Origin: Kiritimatiellales bacterium
GTDB taxonomy: Bacteria; Verrucomicrobiota; Kiritimatiellia; Kiritimatiellales; Pontiellaceae
Length of the DNA stretch: 6,799 nt
Direction: 5' to 3'
Assembly (NCBI GenBank): GCA_013042165.1
Contig: JABDQT010000327.1
Location: 1-6,799, forward strand
Made by a program: the position numbers and the translations under genes
In this document: piece after piece, positions 1 through 5,655 of the stretch
Numbering within the stretch: position 1 is the first letter of the stretch
How the letters are laid out: every line of letters starts with the position of its first letter
Notes under the pieces: generated by a model
The model's input: only the letters and a program-made list of their open reading frames with translations
Told to the model about the DNA's origin: nothing
Databases searched by the model: none

Positions 1-399
1 GTTACGAAGATCTCCTCCTTCGGTGCCTTCGTGGAAATCGAGGAAGGCATTGATGGCCTCGTGCACATCAGCCAGATCTCGGACGAGCACATCGAACGCG
101 TCAAGGACGTCATGAACGTCGGCGATAAAATCGAAGCACGTGTCGTCAAGGTTGATCCGGTCGAGCACCGCATCGGTCTCAGCGTCAAGGCGGCCAAGGT
201 CGACGATGCCGACTTTGAAGTACGCGAAGAGATGCTCGAAGGCCTTCAGCCGGGCGCCGAACTGGTGAACCTGGCCGGTGCATTTGACAACGCCTTCGGC
301 GATCAGCTCGAAGAGTGGCATCCGGGTGACCCCGTAAAAACCGAAGCTCCGGCCGAGGAGAATACGGAAGAATCCGACGAAGAGAAGAAGAGCGAGTAA
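1..399 (+). CDS. rpsA: 30S ribosomal protein S1, C-terminal part
   Basis: The frame is open from base 1, so the 5' end lies outside the window; 132 residues and the TAA stop are present. S1 is the large mRNA-binding protein of the small ribosomal subunit and helps the ribosome load and unfold messages during initiation. Window residues 1-66 read as the last S1 (OB-fold) repeat: the stretch VTKISSFGAFVEI followed by GIDGLVHISQIS, then GDKIEARVVKVD and HRIGLSVKA, is the classic order of S1 strands. Residues 67-132 form an acidic, probably disordered tail rich in Glu and Asp, with a Pro/Ala stretch near EAPAEE, as is common at the end of bacterial S1 proteins. A strong intrinsic terminator follows 16 bp after the stop, so this gene ends its transcript. 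A shorter S1-domain protein cannot be excluded because the N-terminal repeats are not visible. Confidence 0.88.
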   Translation, partial: VTKISSFGAFVEIEEGIDGLVHISQISDEHIERVKDVMNVGDKIEARVVKVDPVEHRIGLSVKAAKVDDADFEVREEMLEGLQPGAELVNLAGAFDNAFGDQLEEWHPGDPVKTEAPAEENTEESDEEKKSE

Positions 400-415
400 G
401 CTCCGCTTCTCCGGC

Positions 416-449
416 AAAAAGCCTGCCCGATTACCGGGCGGGTTTTTTT
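416..449 (+). terminator. Rho-independent terminator of rpsA
   Basis: An 8-bp stem, CCTGCCCG (422-429) with CGGGCGGG (435-442), contains one T-G pair and has the loop ATTAC. It is followed by seven T at 443-449. Five A at 416-420 precede the stem and can extend the pairing with the T run, so the structure could also act on transcripts from the opposite strand. It separates rpsA from tyrS. Confidence 0.92.
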
Positions 450-528
450 GTGACTTTCTCGCTCTAATATGGCTAGATGTGCGTTTTCTTGCAGAGAGCC
501 GGATCGTAATCGCCCTCGGATTTCCCTT

Positions 529-558
529 CGAGTACGAGTTCGAGAACGAGGAGGACGA
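529..558 (+). repeat. Degenerate hexamer tandem repeat (CGAGNN)
   Basis: Four consecutive units CGAGTA, CGAGTT, CGAGAA and CGAGGA occupy 529-552, followed by the related GGACGA. The run lies in the leader between the rpsA terminator and tyrS. The last unit creates a perfect AGGAGG at 549-554. That is too far (37 bp) from the tyrS ATG at 592 to serve it directly, so I treat it as part of the repeat. Origin unknown; it may be the remnant of a dispersed repeat. The rest of the leader (450-591) shows no convincing promoter, only a weak TAATAT at 465-470 and a 5-bp hairpin GGTTT-TCAT-AAACC at 562-575. Confidence 0.5.
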
Positions 559-591
559 ATTGGTTTTCATAAACCAAGATTTGGTAAATAT

Positions 592-1797
592 ATGACTATT
601 GAAGAACAACTTGATTTCCTTTCGTCGCGCGCTGTTGATTTCATCAATCGCGAGGATCTGAAGAAGAAGCTTGAAAAGGCGGAATCGGAAGGGCGCAAGT
701 TGCGCATCAAATATGGCGCCGATCCGTCGGCCCCCGACATTCATCTCGGCCATGTGGTCGGGCTCAACAAGCTGCGCGAATTCCAGGATGCCGGTCATAC
801 GGTGGTCTTCATCATCGGCGACTTTACCGGCATGATCGGCGATCCGTCCGGGCGTTCGCAGACCCGCAAGCCGCTGACCCGCGAGCAGGTTGAAGCCAAT
901 GCCCGATCTTATCAGGAACAGATCTTCAAGATTCTGGATCGGGGTAAGACCGAAATCCGGTTCAACTCCGAGTGGTGCGGGAAAATGAAGTTTGATGACG
1001 TCATCCGGCTCTCCGCCCATGTGACCGTGGCGCAGATGCTGGCACGCGACGACTTTTCAAAGCGCTATGCCGCGAATCAGCCGATCTCGATGGTTGAGTT
1101 TCTCTACCCGCTTGTGCAGGCCTACGATTCCGTGATGGTACATGCCGACCTCGAGCTGGGCGGCACCGACCAACTCTTCAATCTGCTGCTCGGACGCGAG
1201 CTGCAGAAGGTGATGGGCCAGGAGCCGCAGTGCGTCATGACGCTCCCGCTGATCGAGGGGCTCGACGGCGTCCAGAAGATGAGCAAAAGCCTCAACAACT
1301 ATGTCGGCGTCGACGAAGCACCGCGCGATATGTACGGCAAGCTCATGAGCGTCCCCGACGACCTGATGTGGAAATATTTTGAATACATCCTCTGCTGGCC
1401 GCAGGAAAGGGTGCGGGACGTGCATGGAAAGGTCGCTTCCGGCGAGCTGCATCCGCGTGCCGTCAAGGATATGCTCGGGCAGGAGGTGGTGGCCCGTTTC
1501 GTCGGTGAAGACGAGGCCAAGGCTGCCTCGGAAGAATTTACGCGCGTTTTTGCGCAGAAGGAACTGCCGGACGAGATTCCGGAAGTGGTCGTGCCCGCCG
1601 GGGAGATCGGTCTGCTCAGTCTGATGGTGCAGGCCGGACTCGCGAAGAGCAACGGCGAGGCGCGGCGCCTGATTAAGCAGGGCGCGGTGAAGATCAACGA
1701 CGAAAAAGCCAGCGACGAGCGCGCGCAGATCAACCCGGAAGAGGGCATGATCATCCGCTCGGGCAAGCGCGGCTTTGCGAAAGTAGTTATTAAATAA
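592..1797 (+). CDS. tyrS: Tyrosyl-tRNA synthetase
   Basis: Class I aminoacyl-tRNA synthetase that joins tyrosine to tRNA-Tyr using ATP, in the cytoplasm. The protein is 401 residues. The Rossmann-fold catalytic domain carries the HIGH-type motif HLGH at residues 51-54 and the KMSKS loop at 229-233, with the conserved FTGMIGDPSGRS stretch at 78-89 and the substrate-pocket segment QAYDS...GGTDQ at 176-193. Residues about 339-400 form a C-terminal S4-type RNA-binding domain (GLLSLMVQAGLAKSNGEARR, VKIND). Length and N-terminus fit the TyrZ-like bacterial subtype rather than the E. coli type. I chose ATG 592 because family proteins begin with this EEQL helix. The frame stays open upstream to an ATG at 469, but those 41 residues are Arg-rich, unlike the family, and span the hexamer repeat. 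The Shine-Dalgarno at 592 is poor. A repeat element begins 4 bp after the stop. Confidence 0.95.
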   Translation: MTIEEQLDFLSSRAVDFINREDLKKKLEKAESEGRKLRIKYGADPSAPDIHLGHVVGLNKLREFQDAGHTVVFIIGDFTGMIGDPSGRSQTRKPLTREQVEANARSYQEQIFKILDRGKTEIRFNSEWCGKMKFDDVIRLSAHVTVAQMLARDDFSKRYAANQPISMVEFLYPLVQAYDSVMVHADLELGGTDQLFNLLLGRELQKVMGQEPQCVMTLPLIEGLDGVQKMSKSLNNYVGVDEAPRDMYGKLMSVPDDLMWKYFEYILCWPQERVRDVHGKVASGELHPRAVKDMLGQEVVARFVGEDEAKAASEEFTRVFAQKELPDEIPEVVVPAGEIGLLSLMVQAGLAKSNGEARRLIKQGAVKINDEKASDERAQINPEEGMIIRSGKRGFAKVVIK

Positions 1798-1801
1798 TAC
1801 T

Positions 1802-1901
1802 GCTTATTGCGTATTACGTATTGCGATGCCTGTGGCGGGCTAAACCTGATGATACGCAATACGCAATACGCAATACGCAATACGCAATACGCAATACGCA
1901 A
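1802..1901. repeat. Heptamer-repeat element, copy 1 (between tyrS and yebC)
   Basis: The element almost fills the 120-bp gap between tyrS and yebC. The left arm (1802-1824) is made of degenerate ATTGCGT-type units, including the variant ATTACGT. A small hairpin follows: GCCT (1828-1831), loop GTGGC, GGGC (1837-1840). After a 13-base linker the right arm is a perfect tandem array of ACGCAAT, six full units at 1854-1895 plus a partial one to 1901. The left arm at 1805-1825 can pair with the array with a single A-C mismatch in 21 positions, giving a long hairpin in several registers. No T run follows, so it is not a standard terminator. The yebC ribosome-binding site (CGGAG, 1904-1908) starts just after it. 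A second copy lies at 3200-3315. Related to dispersed intergenic repeats; family not identified. Confidence 0.85.
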
Positions 1902-1917
1902 AACGGAGAATTGAGAG

Positions 1918-2673
1918 ATGGCCGGACATAGTAAGTGGGCGAACATTAAGCATAAAAAGGGAAAGGCCGATGCCGCACGCGGCAAGGTATTCAGCAAGCT
2001 CGCCAAGGAAATCATGGTGGCAGCTGCCGGTGGCGGCGGAAACGTGGACGACAACATCACGCTGCGTGCGCTGGTGCAGAAGGCCAAAGGCGTCAGCATG
2101 CCCAAGGATAATATTGAGCGTGCCATCCAAAAGGGCACCGGTGAGCTCGAAGGCGGCCAGCTCGAAGAGGGCTCGTATGAAGGCTATGCCGCCGGCGGTA
2201 TCGCCGTGGTAGTGAAAGTCCTGACCGATAACAAAAACCGCTCGGTCGCCGAAGTACGGCATGCGTTCACCAAGGCGGGGGCCAGCATGGCCGATCAGGG
2301 TGCGGTGAGCCGCATGTTCCAACGCAAGGGGCAGATCTTCATTGATAAGGATATGACCGACGAGGAAACCCTGATGATGCTCGTGCTCGAAGCCGGGGCG
2401 GAAGATTTGAAGACCGATGGGGAACAGTTCGAGGTCATTACCGAGCCCAATGATTTTGATATGGTTTCCGATGCGATTACAAAAGCCGGCATCGATATGG
2501 CCGAGTCGGATATCACGCTGATACCTGACATGCTTACGGAAGTCACTGATCTGGGACAGGCGCAGTCGATCATGAAGTTTGTCGATGCTCTGGAAGCACT
2601 GGACGATGTTCAGGACGTTTATACCAACTTCGACATATCCGACGAAATCGCCGCACAGCTCGAGGCGGAGTAA
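1918..2673 (+). CDS. yebC: YebC/TACO1 family regulator or translation factor
   Basis: The protein is 251 residues, the normal size of the family. It opens with the hallmark MAGHSKWANIKHKK and the KGKADAARGKVFSKLAKEI helix (residues 15-32), followed by a Gly-rich turn at 37-41, MPKDNIERAI at 61-70, YEGYAAGGIAVVV at 88-100, and LTDNKNRSVAEVR at 102-114. GAVSRMF (128-134) and an acidic C-terminal half complete the pattern. Members were long annotated as DNA-binding transcription regulators (PmpR); mitochondrial TACO1 and more recent bacterial work point to a role in translation of difficult sequences, so the exact function here is open. The start has a fair ribosome-binding site (CGGAG, 9-base spacing). 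No promoter is evident in the repeat before it, so it may be read through from tyrS. ruvC follows 11 bp downstream, a pairing seen in many bacteria. Confidence 0.95.
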   Translation: MAGHSKWANIKHKKGKADAARGKVFSKLAKEIMVAAAGGGGNVDDNITLRALVQKAKGVSMPKDNIERAIQKGTGELEGGQLEEGSYEGYAAGGIAVVVKVLTDNKNRSVAEVRHAFTKAGASMADQGAVSRMFQRKGQIFIDKDMTDEETLMMLVLEAGAEDLKTDGEQFEVITEPNDFDMVSDAITKAGIDMAESDITLIPDMLTEVTDLGQAQSIMKFVDALEALDDVQDVYTNFDISDEIAAQLEAE

Positions 2674-2684
2674 CGGGCATTGAA

Positions 2685-3197
2685 ATGGCCATTAAGCCCG
2701 TCAGGATTCTCGGCATCGACACCTCCCTGCGCTCGACGGGTGTAGGGATCATCGAGGCGAAGGGATCCGAATTAAGGGCGGTGGCTTATGGCCGGATTCG
2801 CAACAAGCCCGGTGAACCGCACTCGAAGTGTCTCGAGAATATCTTCGACTCGATTACTTCGCTGATCAAGGAGCATGCCCCCGATTGCGCGGCAATTGAA
2901 GGGGCGTTTTTTGCGAAGAACGCCAAGACGGCCATGGTGTTGGGGCAGGCGCGCGGAGCAGCCATTACCGCATGCGCCAGGCAGGGGTTGGATATCACCG
3001 AGCATTCACCGCGCAAGGTAAAGCAGTCGGTGGTCGGAAGCGGTTCCGCACAGAAGGATCAGGTGGCGAAGATGGTAGTGCGGCTGCTCAATCTGGACGA
3101 GCCGCCGCAGGAGGATGCCGCCGATGCGCTGGCGATCGCCATCTGCCACCATCACCAGCTTTCACTGCCCGAAGAGCTCCGCGCCAAAAGAATATAG
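2685..3197 (+). CDS. ruvC: Crossover junction endodeoxyribonuclease RuvC
   Basis: RuvC is the dimeric nuclease that cuts four-way Holliday junctions symmetrically at the end of recombination and repair, working with the RuvAB branch-migration motor. The protein is 170 residues, typical for the family. The four acidic metal-binding residues of the RNase H-like fold are in place: D12 (ILGIDTS), E72 (AIEGAFF), D144 and D147 (EDAADALAIAICH). The lysine-bearing stretch SPRKVKQSVVGSGSAQKDQV lies at 108-127. The start ATG is 11 bp after the yebC stop; the best Shine-Dalgarno, GGAG at 2667-2670 inside the yebC end, is 14 bases away, so the gene is probably translationally coupled to yebC. ruvA and ruvB, often next in this operon, are absent: a repeat element and the convergent rubrerythrin gene follow instead, so they must be elsewhere if present. 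Confidence 0.96.
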   Translation: MAIKPVRILGIDTSLRSTGVGIIEAKGSELRAVAYGRIRNKPGEPHSKCLENIFDSITSLIKEHAPDCAAIEGAFFAKNAKTAMVLGQARGAAITACARQGLDITEHSPRKVKQSVVGSGSAQKDQVAKMVVRLLNLDEPPQEDAADALAIAICHHHQLSLPEELRAKRI

Positions 3198-3199
3198 AT

Positions 3200-3315
3200 G
3201 CGTACTGCGTATTACGTATTGCATTGCCTGTGGTAGGCAGAAGCATTTACGCAATACGCAATACGCAATACGCAATACGCAATACGCAATACGCAATACG
3301 CAATACGCAATACGC
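3200..3315. repeat. Heptamer-repeat element, copy 2 (between ruvC and rubrerythrin)
   Basis: Same plan as the copy at 1802-1901. The left arm (3200-3222) has degenerate units, including the same off-consensus ATTACGT. The hairpin is GCCT (3226-3229), loop GTGGT, AGGC (3235-3238). A 10-base linker leads to a perfect ACGCAAT array of nine full units (3249-3311) plus ACGC to 3315. The left arm can pair with the array with two mismatches in 23. The element fills the whole space between two convergent genes, starting 2 bp after the ruvC stop and ending 3 bp before the rubrerythrin stop. A long hairpin there could act as a two-way transcription end or as a block to 3' exonucleases, but it has no T run on either strand. 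Reading frames through the array give spurious peptides with a 7-residue period. Confidence 0.87.
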
Positions 3316-3318
3316 TTC

Positions 3319-3894
3319 CTACCAGTTTTCGCCGAGCACTTCGAAATGCGCCTGCGGATGGGCGCAGGCCGGGCACATACCGGGGGCTTCCTCGGCCTCG
3401 TGGATGTAGCCGCAGTTGCGGCAGCGCCACATAACTTTTCCATCCTTCTTAAAGACCTTGCCTTCGTTCAGGTTTTTCAGGAGGTTCCGGTAGCGCTTCT
3501 CATGCTGTTTTTCGGCGATGGATATTTTATCAAAAACCACGGCCACGGCTTCAAATCCCTCTTCGCGGGCCTTGGCGGCAAAAGCCGGATAGAGCTCCGT
3601 CCACTCCTCGTGTTCACCACCCGCGGCAGCTTCGAGGTTTTCGGCGGTGGTGTCGACTGCGCCGGCCGGGAAGCTGGCGGTAATTTCAACGCACCCGCCG
3701 TCAAGAAAGCTGAAGAAGCGCTTGGCGTGTTCTTTTTCCTGATCCGCGGTTTCCGCAAAAATATCGGAGATCTGGACGAGCCCTTCCTTTTTGGCCTTGC
3801 TCGCGAAATAGGTATAGCGGTTGCGAGCCTGCGATTCGCCCGCGAAGGCTTTCAGCAGGTTCTTTTCGGTTTCGGTTCCCTTGATGTCCGGCAT
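3319..3894 (-). CDS. rbr: Rubrerythrin
   Basis: Cytoplasmic non-haem iron protein that reduces hydrogen peroxide to water, typical of anaerobes. The 191 residues form two domains. The ferritin-like four-helix diiron domain (about 1-145) supplies E20 (FAGESQARNRY), E53 and H56 (DQEKEHA), E94 and E97 (GGEHEEW), and E128 and H131 (AEKQHEKRY). The C-terminal rubredoxin-like domain has the Fe(SCys)4 pattern CRNCG (C158, C161) and CPAC (C174, C177). Length and these positions match the classical two-domain rubrerythrin as I remember it from Desulfovibrio. I chose the start at 3894 because AGGAG lies 7 bases upstream and the family begins with this KGTETEKNL segment; the 50 extra in-frame residues upstream are unlike the family. 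It lies downstream of a terminator on its own strand, so it is probably a single-gene transcript with its own promoter and converges on ruvC. Confidence 0.97.
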   Translation of the reverse strand: MPDIKGTETEKNLLKAFAGESQARNRYTYFASKAKKEGLVQISDIFAETADQEKEHAKRFFSFLDGGCVEITASFPAGAVDTTAENLEAAAGGEHEEWTELYPAFAAKAREEGFEAVAVVFDKISIAEKQHEKRYRNLLKNLNEGKVFKKDGKVMWRCRNCGYIHEAEEAPGMCPACAHPQAHFEVLGENW

Positions 3895-3930
3895 GGTGTC
3901 GCTCCTGGTGTTTAATCCGTAAAGAAAGAC

Positions 3931-3958
3931 AGCATATTCAAATGTCGGGATTTCCAAA
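3931..3958 (-). promoter_or_regulatory. Possible promoter of rubrerythrin
   Basis: Read on the minus strand, TTTGGA (3953-3958) and TATGCT (3931-3936) are separated by 16 bp, a moderate match to a sigma-70-type promoter. It lies 36 bp or more upstream of the start codon. A promoter is needed here because a terminator sits further upstream. Matches this loose also occur by chance. Confidence 0.35.
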
Positions 3959-3983
3959 GCCCGGAAGCAGCCTGCGCAAAACA

Positions 3984-3998
3984 TTAGACCGCGTCTAA
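3984..3998. promoter_or_regulatory. Candidate operator: 6-3-6 dyad upstream of rubrerythrin
   Basis: TTAGAC-CGC-GTCTAA is a perfect 6-bp inverted repeat with a 3-base spacer. It lies about 90 bp upstream of the rubrerythrin start and 26 bp upstream of the candidate -35 element. It is the size of sites bound by dimeric regulators. I cannot assign it to Fur, PerR, DtxR or another family by sequence. No second copy was noticed in the window. Confidence 0.4.
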
Positions 3999-4000
3999 AT

Positions 4001-4028
4001 AAAAAAGGGCAGGTCGGATGACCTGCCC
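4001..4028 (-). terminator. Rho-independent terminator of the phosphofructokinase gene
   Basis: On the minus strand, GGGCAGGTC-ATCC-GACCTGCCC forms a perfect 9-bp stem with a 4-base loop (4007-4028), followed directly by six T (4001-4006). It begins 36 bp after the stop of the minus-strand phosphofructokinase gene and separates it from rubrerythrin. Confidence 0.95.
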
Positions 4029-4064
4029 GCTGTGGTATCGGCATCGCCGAGATGCAAGCGCCGG

Positions 4065-5291
4065 TTAGTGCTCGACGATCACCTTGCCGCCCTTGACCTG
4101 GCCGATGTCGGCGAGCAGTTCGCCAAACCAGGGCTCGTCGATGTTGAACGGCTTACCGCCGGCGATGCGCGGGAATTCGATGGCACGCAGTTCGTCATTC
4201 TGATCCTCGTCGTGACCGACTACGCCGCCGATGCCGGCCTGTGCGGCTTCAACGGCTTTGTCGGCGCATTCCTTGATGAGCTTGAGGTCGGCTTCGTTCG
4301 ACGCGGCGGCGCGGGCGAAGTAGCCGGACTTCTGGATAAGGACCTTTTCGGCGCCGAGCAACCTGGCAAACTGTTTTCCGAACCATGCGCCCGGATTTAC
4401 GGCGTCGAGCTTAACGTGTCCGAACGCATCGCGCGGAACTGCTTCACCGGCTGCTTCCATCTCCTTGATGATTGCTTCAACGCCTGCGCCTTCGGAAATG
4501 AAGATGTTGACGTTGTCGACGGTGTCCATGACCTTGCCGAGGCGCTCGGCTTCGGCGGCGATATCGATTTCCATTTCGGGAACGAAGATGGCATGTACAT
4601 CCTTGCGCTCCTTCGAGAGGCCGATCTTAGGCAGGAAATCGAGCTCTTCGAGATTTTCATGATAGACCTTGGCGGTGTAGGCCGTGAGCCAGCCGCAGTT
4701 GCGGCCCATGACTTCGTGAATGATCAGCATGCGCGGGTTGGCATTGTGCTCGGACACGACGTTTTTGAAATAGTTCGCGCCCTCTTCGGCCGCGGTCCAT
4801 GCGCCGAGGGATTGTTTGATCGGGAAGACATCGTTGTCGATGGTCTTCGGCAACCCGACCACGACCAGCTGATAGTTGTTTTCGGCGAGGTAGGCCGCGA
4901 GGTCGGCGGCGGTGGTGTTGGTATCGTCGCCGCCGATGGTGTGGAGGACTTCGACGCCATCCTTGACCAGCTGGTTGGCAGCCACTTCCAGCGGGTTTTC
5001 ACCTTCCTTGACCAATCCGCGCTTTTCGCAGTCCTTGACGTTGGTGAGCTTGACGCGGCTGTTGCCGATCGGGCTGCCGCCGTGTTTGTAAAGGACGGCC
5101 GCATTCTCACGGATCTCGGGCGTGATCCGGATGGATTCACCGAGCAGAAGACCCTTATATCCGCCGACATAGGCGATGATTTCAGTGTCTGGGGAGACTT
5201 CGGTATAGCGCTCAATCAGGCGGCCGATCGCAGTCGAGAGACAGGGCGCGAGACCCCCGGCGGTCAGCAGGGCAACTTTCTTTACAGCCAT
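4065..5291 (-). CDS. pfp: Pyrophosphate-dependent 6-phosphofructokinase
   Basis: Cytoplasmic glycolytic enzyme that phosphorylates fructose 6-phosphate to fructose 1,6-bisphosphate, here most likely with pyrophosphate as donor, which makes the step reversible. The 408-residue protein has the PFK fold. GGDDTNT at 120-126 has Asp at the position where ATP enzymes carry Gly (GGDGS); PKTIDND at 148-154 has the Lys typical of PPi enzymes and the catalytic Asp D152. MGRNCGW at 195-201 is the substrate-binding MGR motif. The N-terminal loop reads AGGLAPCLS (11-19) rather than the GGxxPGxN of ATP-PFKs, as in a known clade of PPi enzymes. The start ATG has a modest AAGGGA ribosome-binding site 6 bases upstream. 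A strong terminator follows, so the gene looks monocistronic. PPi specificity is inferred from the motifs; PFK annotations in this superfamily are often imprecise. Confidence 0.93.
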   Translation of the reverse strand: MAVKKVALLTAGGLAPCLSTAIGRLIERYTEVSPDTEIIAYVGGYKGLLLGESIRITPEIRENAAVLYKHGGSPIGNSRVKLTNVKDCEKRGLVKEGENPLEVAANQLVKDGVEVLHTIGGDDTNTTAADLAAYLAENNYQLVVVGLPKTIDNDVFPIKQSLGAWTAAEEGANYFKNVVSEHNANPRMLIIHEVMGRNCGWLTAYTAKVYHENLEELDFLPKIGLSKERKDVHAIFVPEMEIDIAAEAERLGKVMDTVDNVNIFISEGAGVEAIIKEMEAAGEAVPRDAFGHVKLDAVNPGAWFGKQFARLLGAEKVLIQKSGYFARAAASNEADLKLIKECADKAVEAAQAGIGGVVGHDEDQNDELRAIEFPRIAGGKPFNIDEPWFGELLADIGQVKGGKVIVEH

Positions 5292-5490
5292 GATTTCCCT
5301 TTCGGTTTTTTTGCGGTTGAAAATGAGTGGCCCATGATGGAATCCGGCGGGTAAAACTCAAGCGCGAAATCGGACAATCAGCTCAGCGCGCAGGGAACCG
5401 CAAGTCTGTTCAGTCAAAGCAGATGTGCAAGACCTTGATGCGATCGTGTACCGGTGCTTGCCGAAAAATCGCCAAACATCAGCGATCTCA

Positions 5491-5517
5491 TGGACAGGCT
5501 TCAGGCCAATATATAAT
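5491..5517 (+). promoter_or_regulatory. Candidate promoter of the HAMP-protein gene
   Basis: TGGACA (5491-5496, five of six matches to TTGACA) and a perfect TATAAT (5512-5517) are separated by 15 bp, shorter than the ideal 17. A second perfect TATAAT lies at 5527-5532 without a good -35. Transcription from here would give a leader of about 130 bases that includes the inverted repeat at 5524-5600. Confidence 0.5.
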
Positions 5518-5523
5518 ACGAGT

Positions 5524-5600
5524 ACTTATAATAATGGTATTGCCTTTTGAGTGTAGTAGAGCCATATTAAGAATTATCAATAAACAAAAGTATTATAAGT
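5524..5600. repeat. 10-bp inverted repeat in the HAMP-gene leader
   Basis: ACTTATAATA (5524-5533) is repeated as its exact reverse complement TATTATAAGT (5591-5600), 57 bp apart. The left half overlaps the second TATAAT. The interior is A+T-rich. It could be a pair of operator half-sites or a weak long-range stem, or chance in A+T-rich DNA. Confidence 0.35.
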
Positions 5601-5655
5601 TATTGGGTGGCAAGAGGCAGTACAAACACCCGTTAAATCAGGAGAAGGTGTTAAT

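Larger units (their letters stand above)
5292..5655. other. Gene-free divergent intergenic region
   Basis: This 364-bp stretch separates the divergent phosphofructokinase and HAMP-protein genes and must hold the promoters of both. The left two thirds (to about 5500) have ordinary base composition, and I see no clear promoter for the minus-strand gene. From about 5508 the sequence turns strongly A+T-rich up to the next start codon. A 110-codon plus-strand frame from GTG 5327, ending at 5659 and overlapping the next ATG, runs through it. I reject that frame because it has no ribosome-binding site, no recognisable protein features, and spans the promoter-like sequences. No RNA gene was recognised. 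Confidence 0.6.

Noticed and set aside
469..591. N-terminal extension of TyrS by 41 residues from ATG 469
   Set aside because: The extension is Arg-rich, encoded by the hexamer repeat and the region just after the rpsA terminator, and absent from the family; ATG 592 gives the usual N-terminus.
1299..2138. 279-codon minus-strand frame across tyrS, repeat copy 1 and yebC
   Set aside because: Antisense to two certain genes and held open by the heptamer array (VLRIAYC period); no support as a protein.
3249..3315. Possible CRISPR array
   Set aside because: The unit is 7 bp and strictly tandem with no spacers, and no cas genes are nearby.
3115..3915. 266-codon plus-strand frame across the end of ruvC, repeat copy 2 and rubrerythrin
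   Set aside because: It is kept open by the 7-bp repeat, which has no stop in this frame, and by the antisense of rubrerythrin. It overlaps two certain genes.
3895..4044. 50-residue N-terminal extension of rubrerythrin
   Set aside because: It would be coded by the leader and terminator. The start at 3894 has AGGAG at proper spacing and gives the usual 191-residue length.
4032..5354. 440-codon plus-strand frame opposite the phosphofructokinase gene
   Set aside because: It is the antisense shadow of a well-supported PFK gene with all motifs intact; long opposite frames are common in GC-rich coding DNA.
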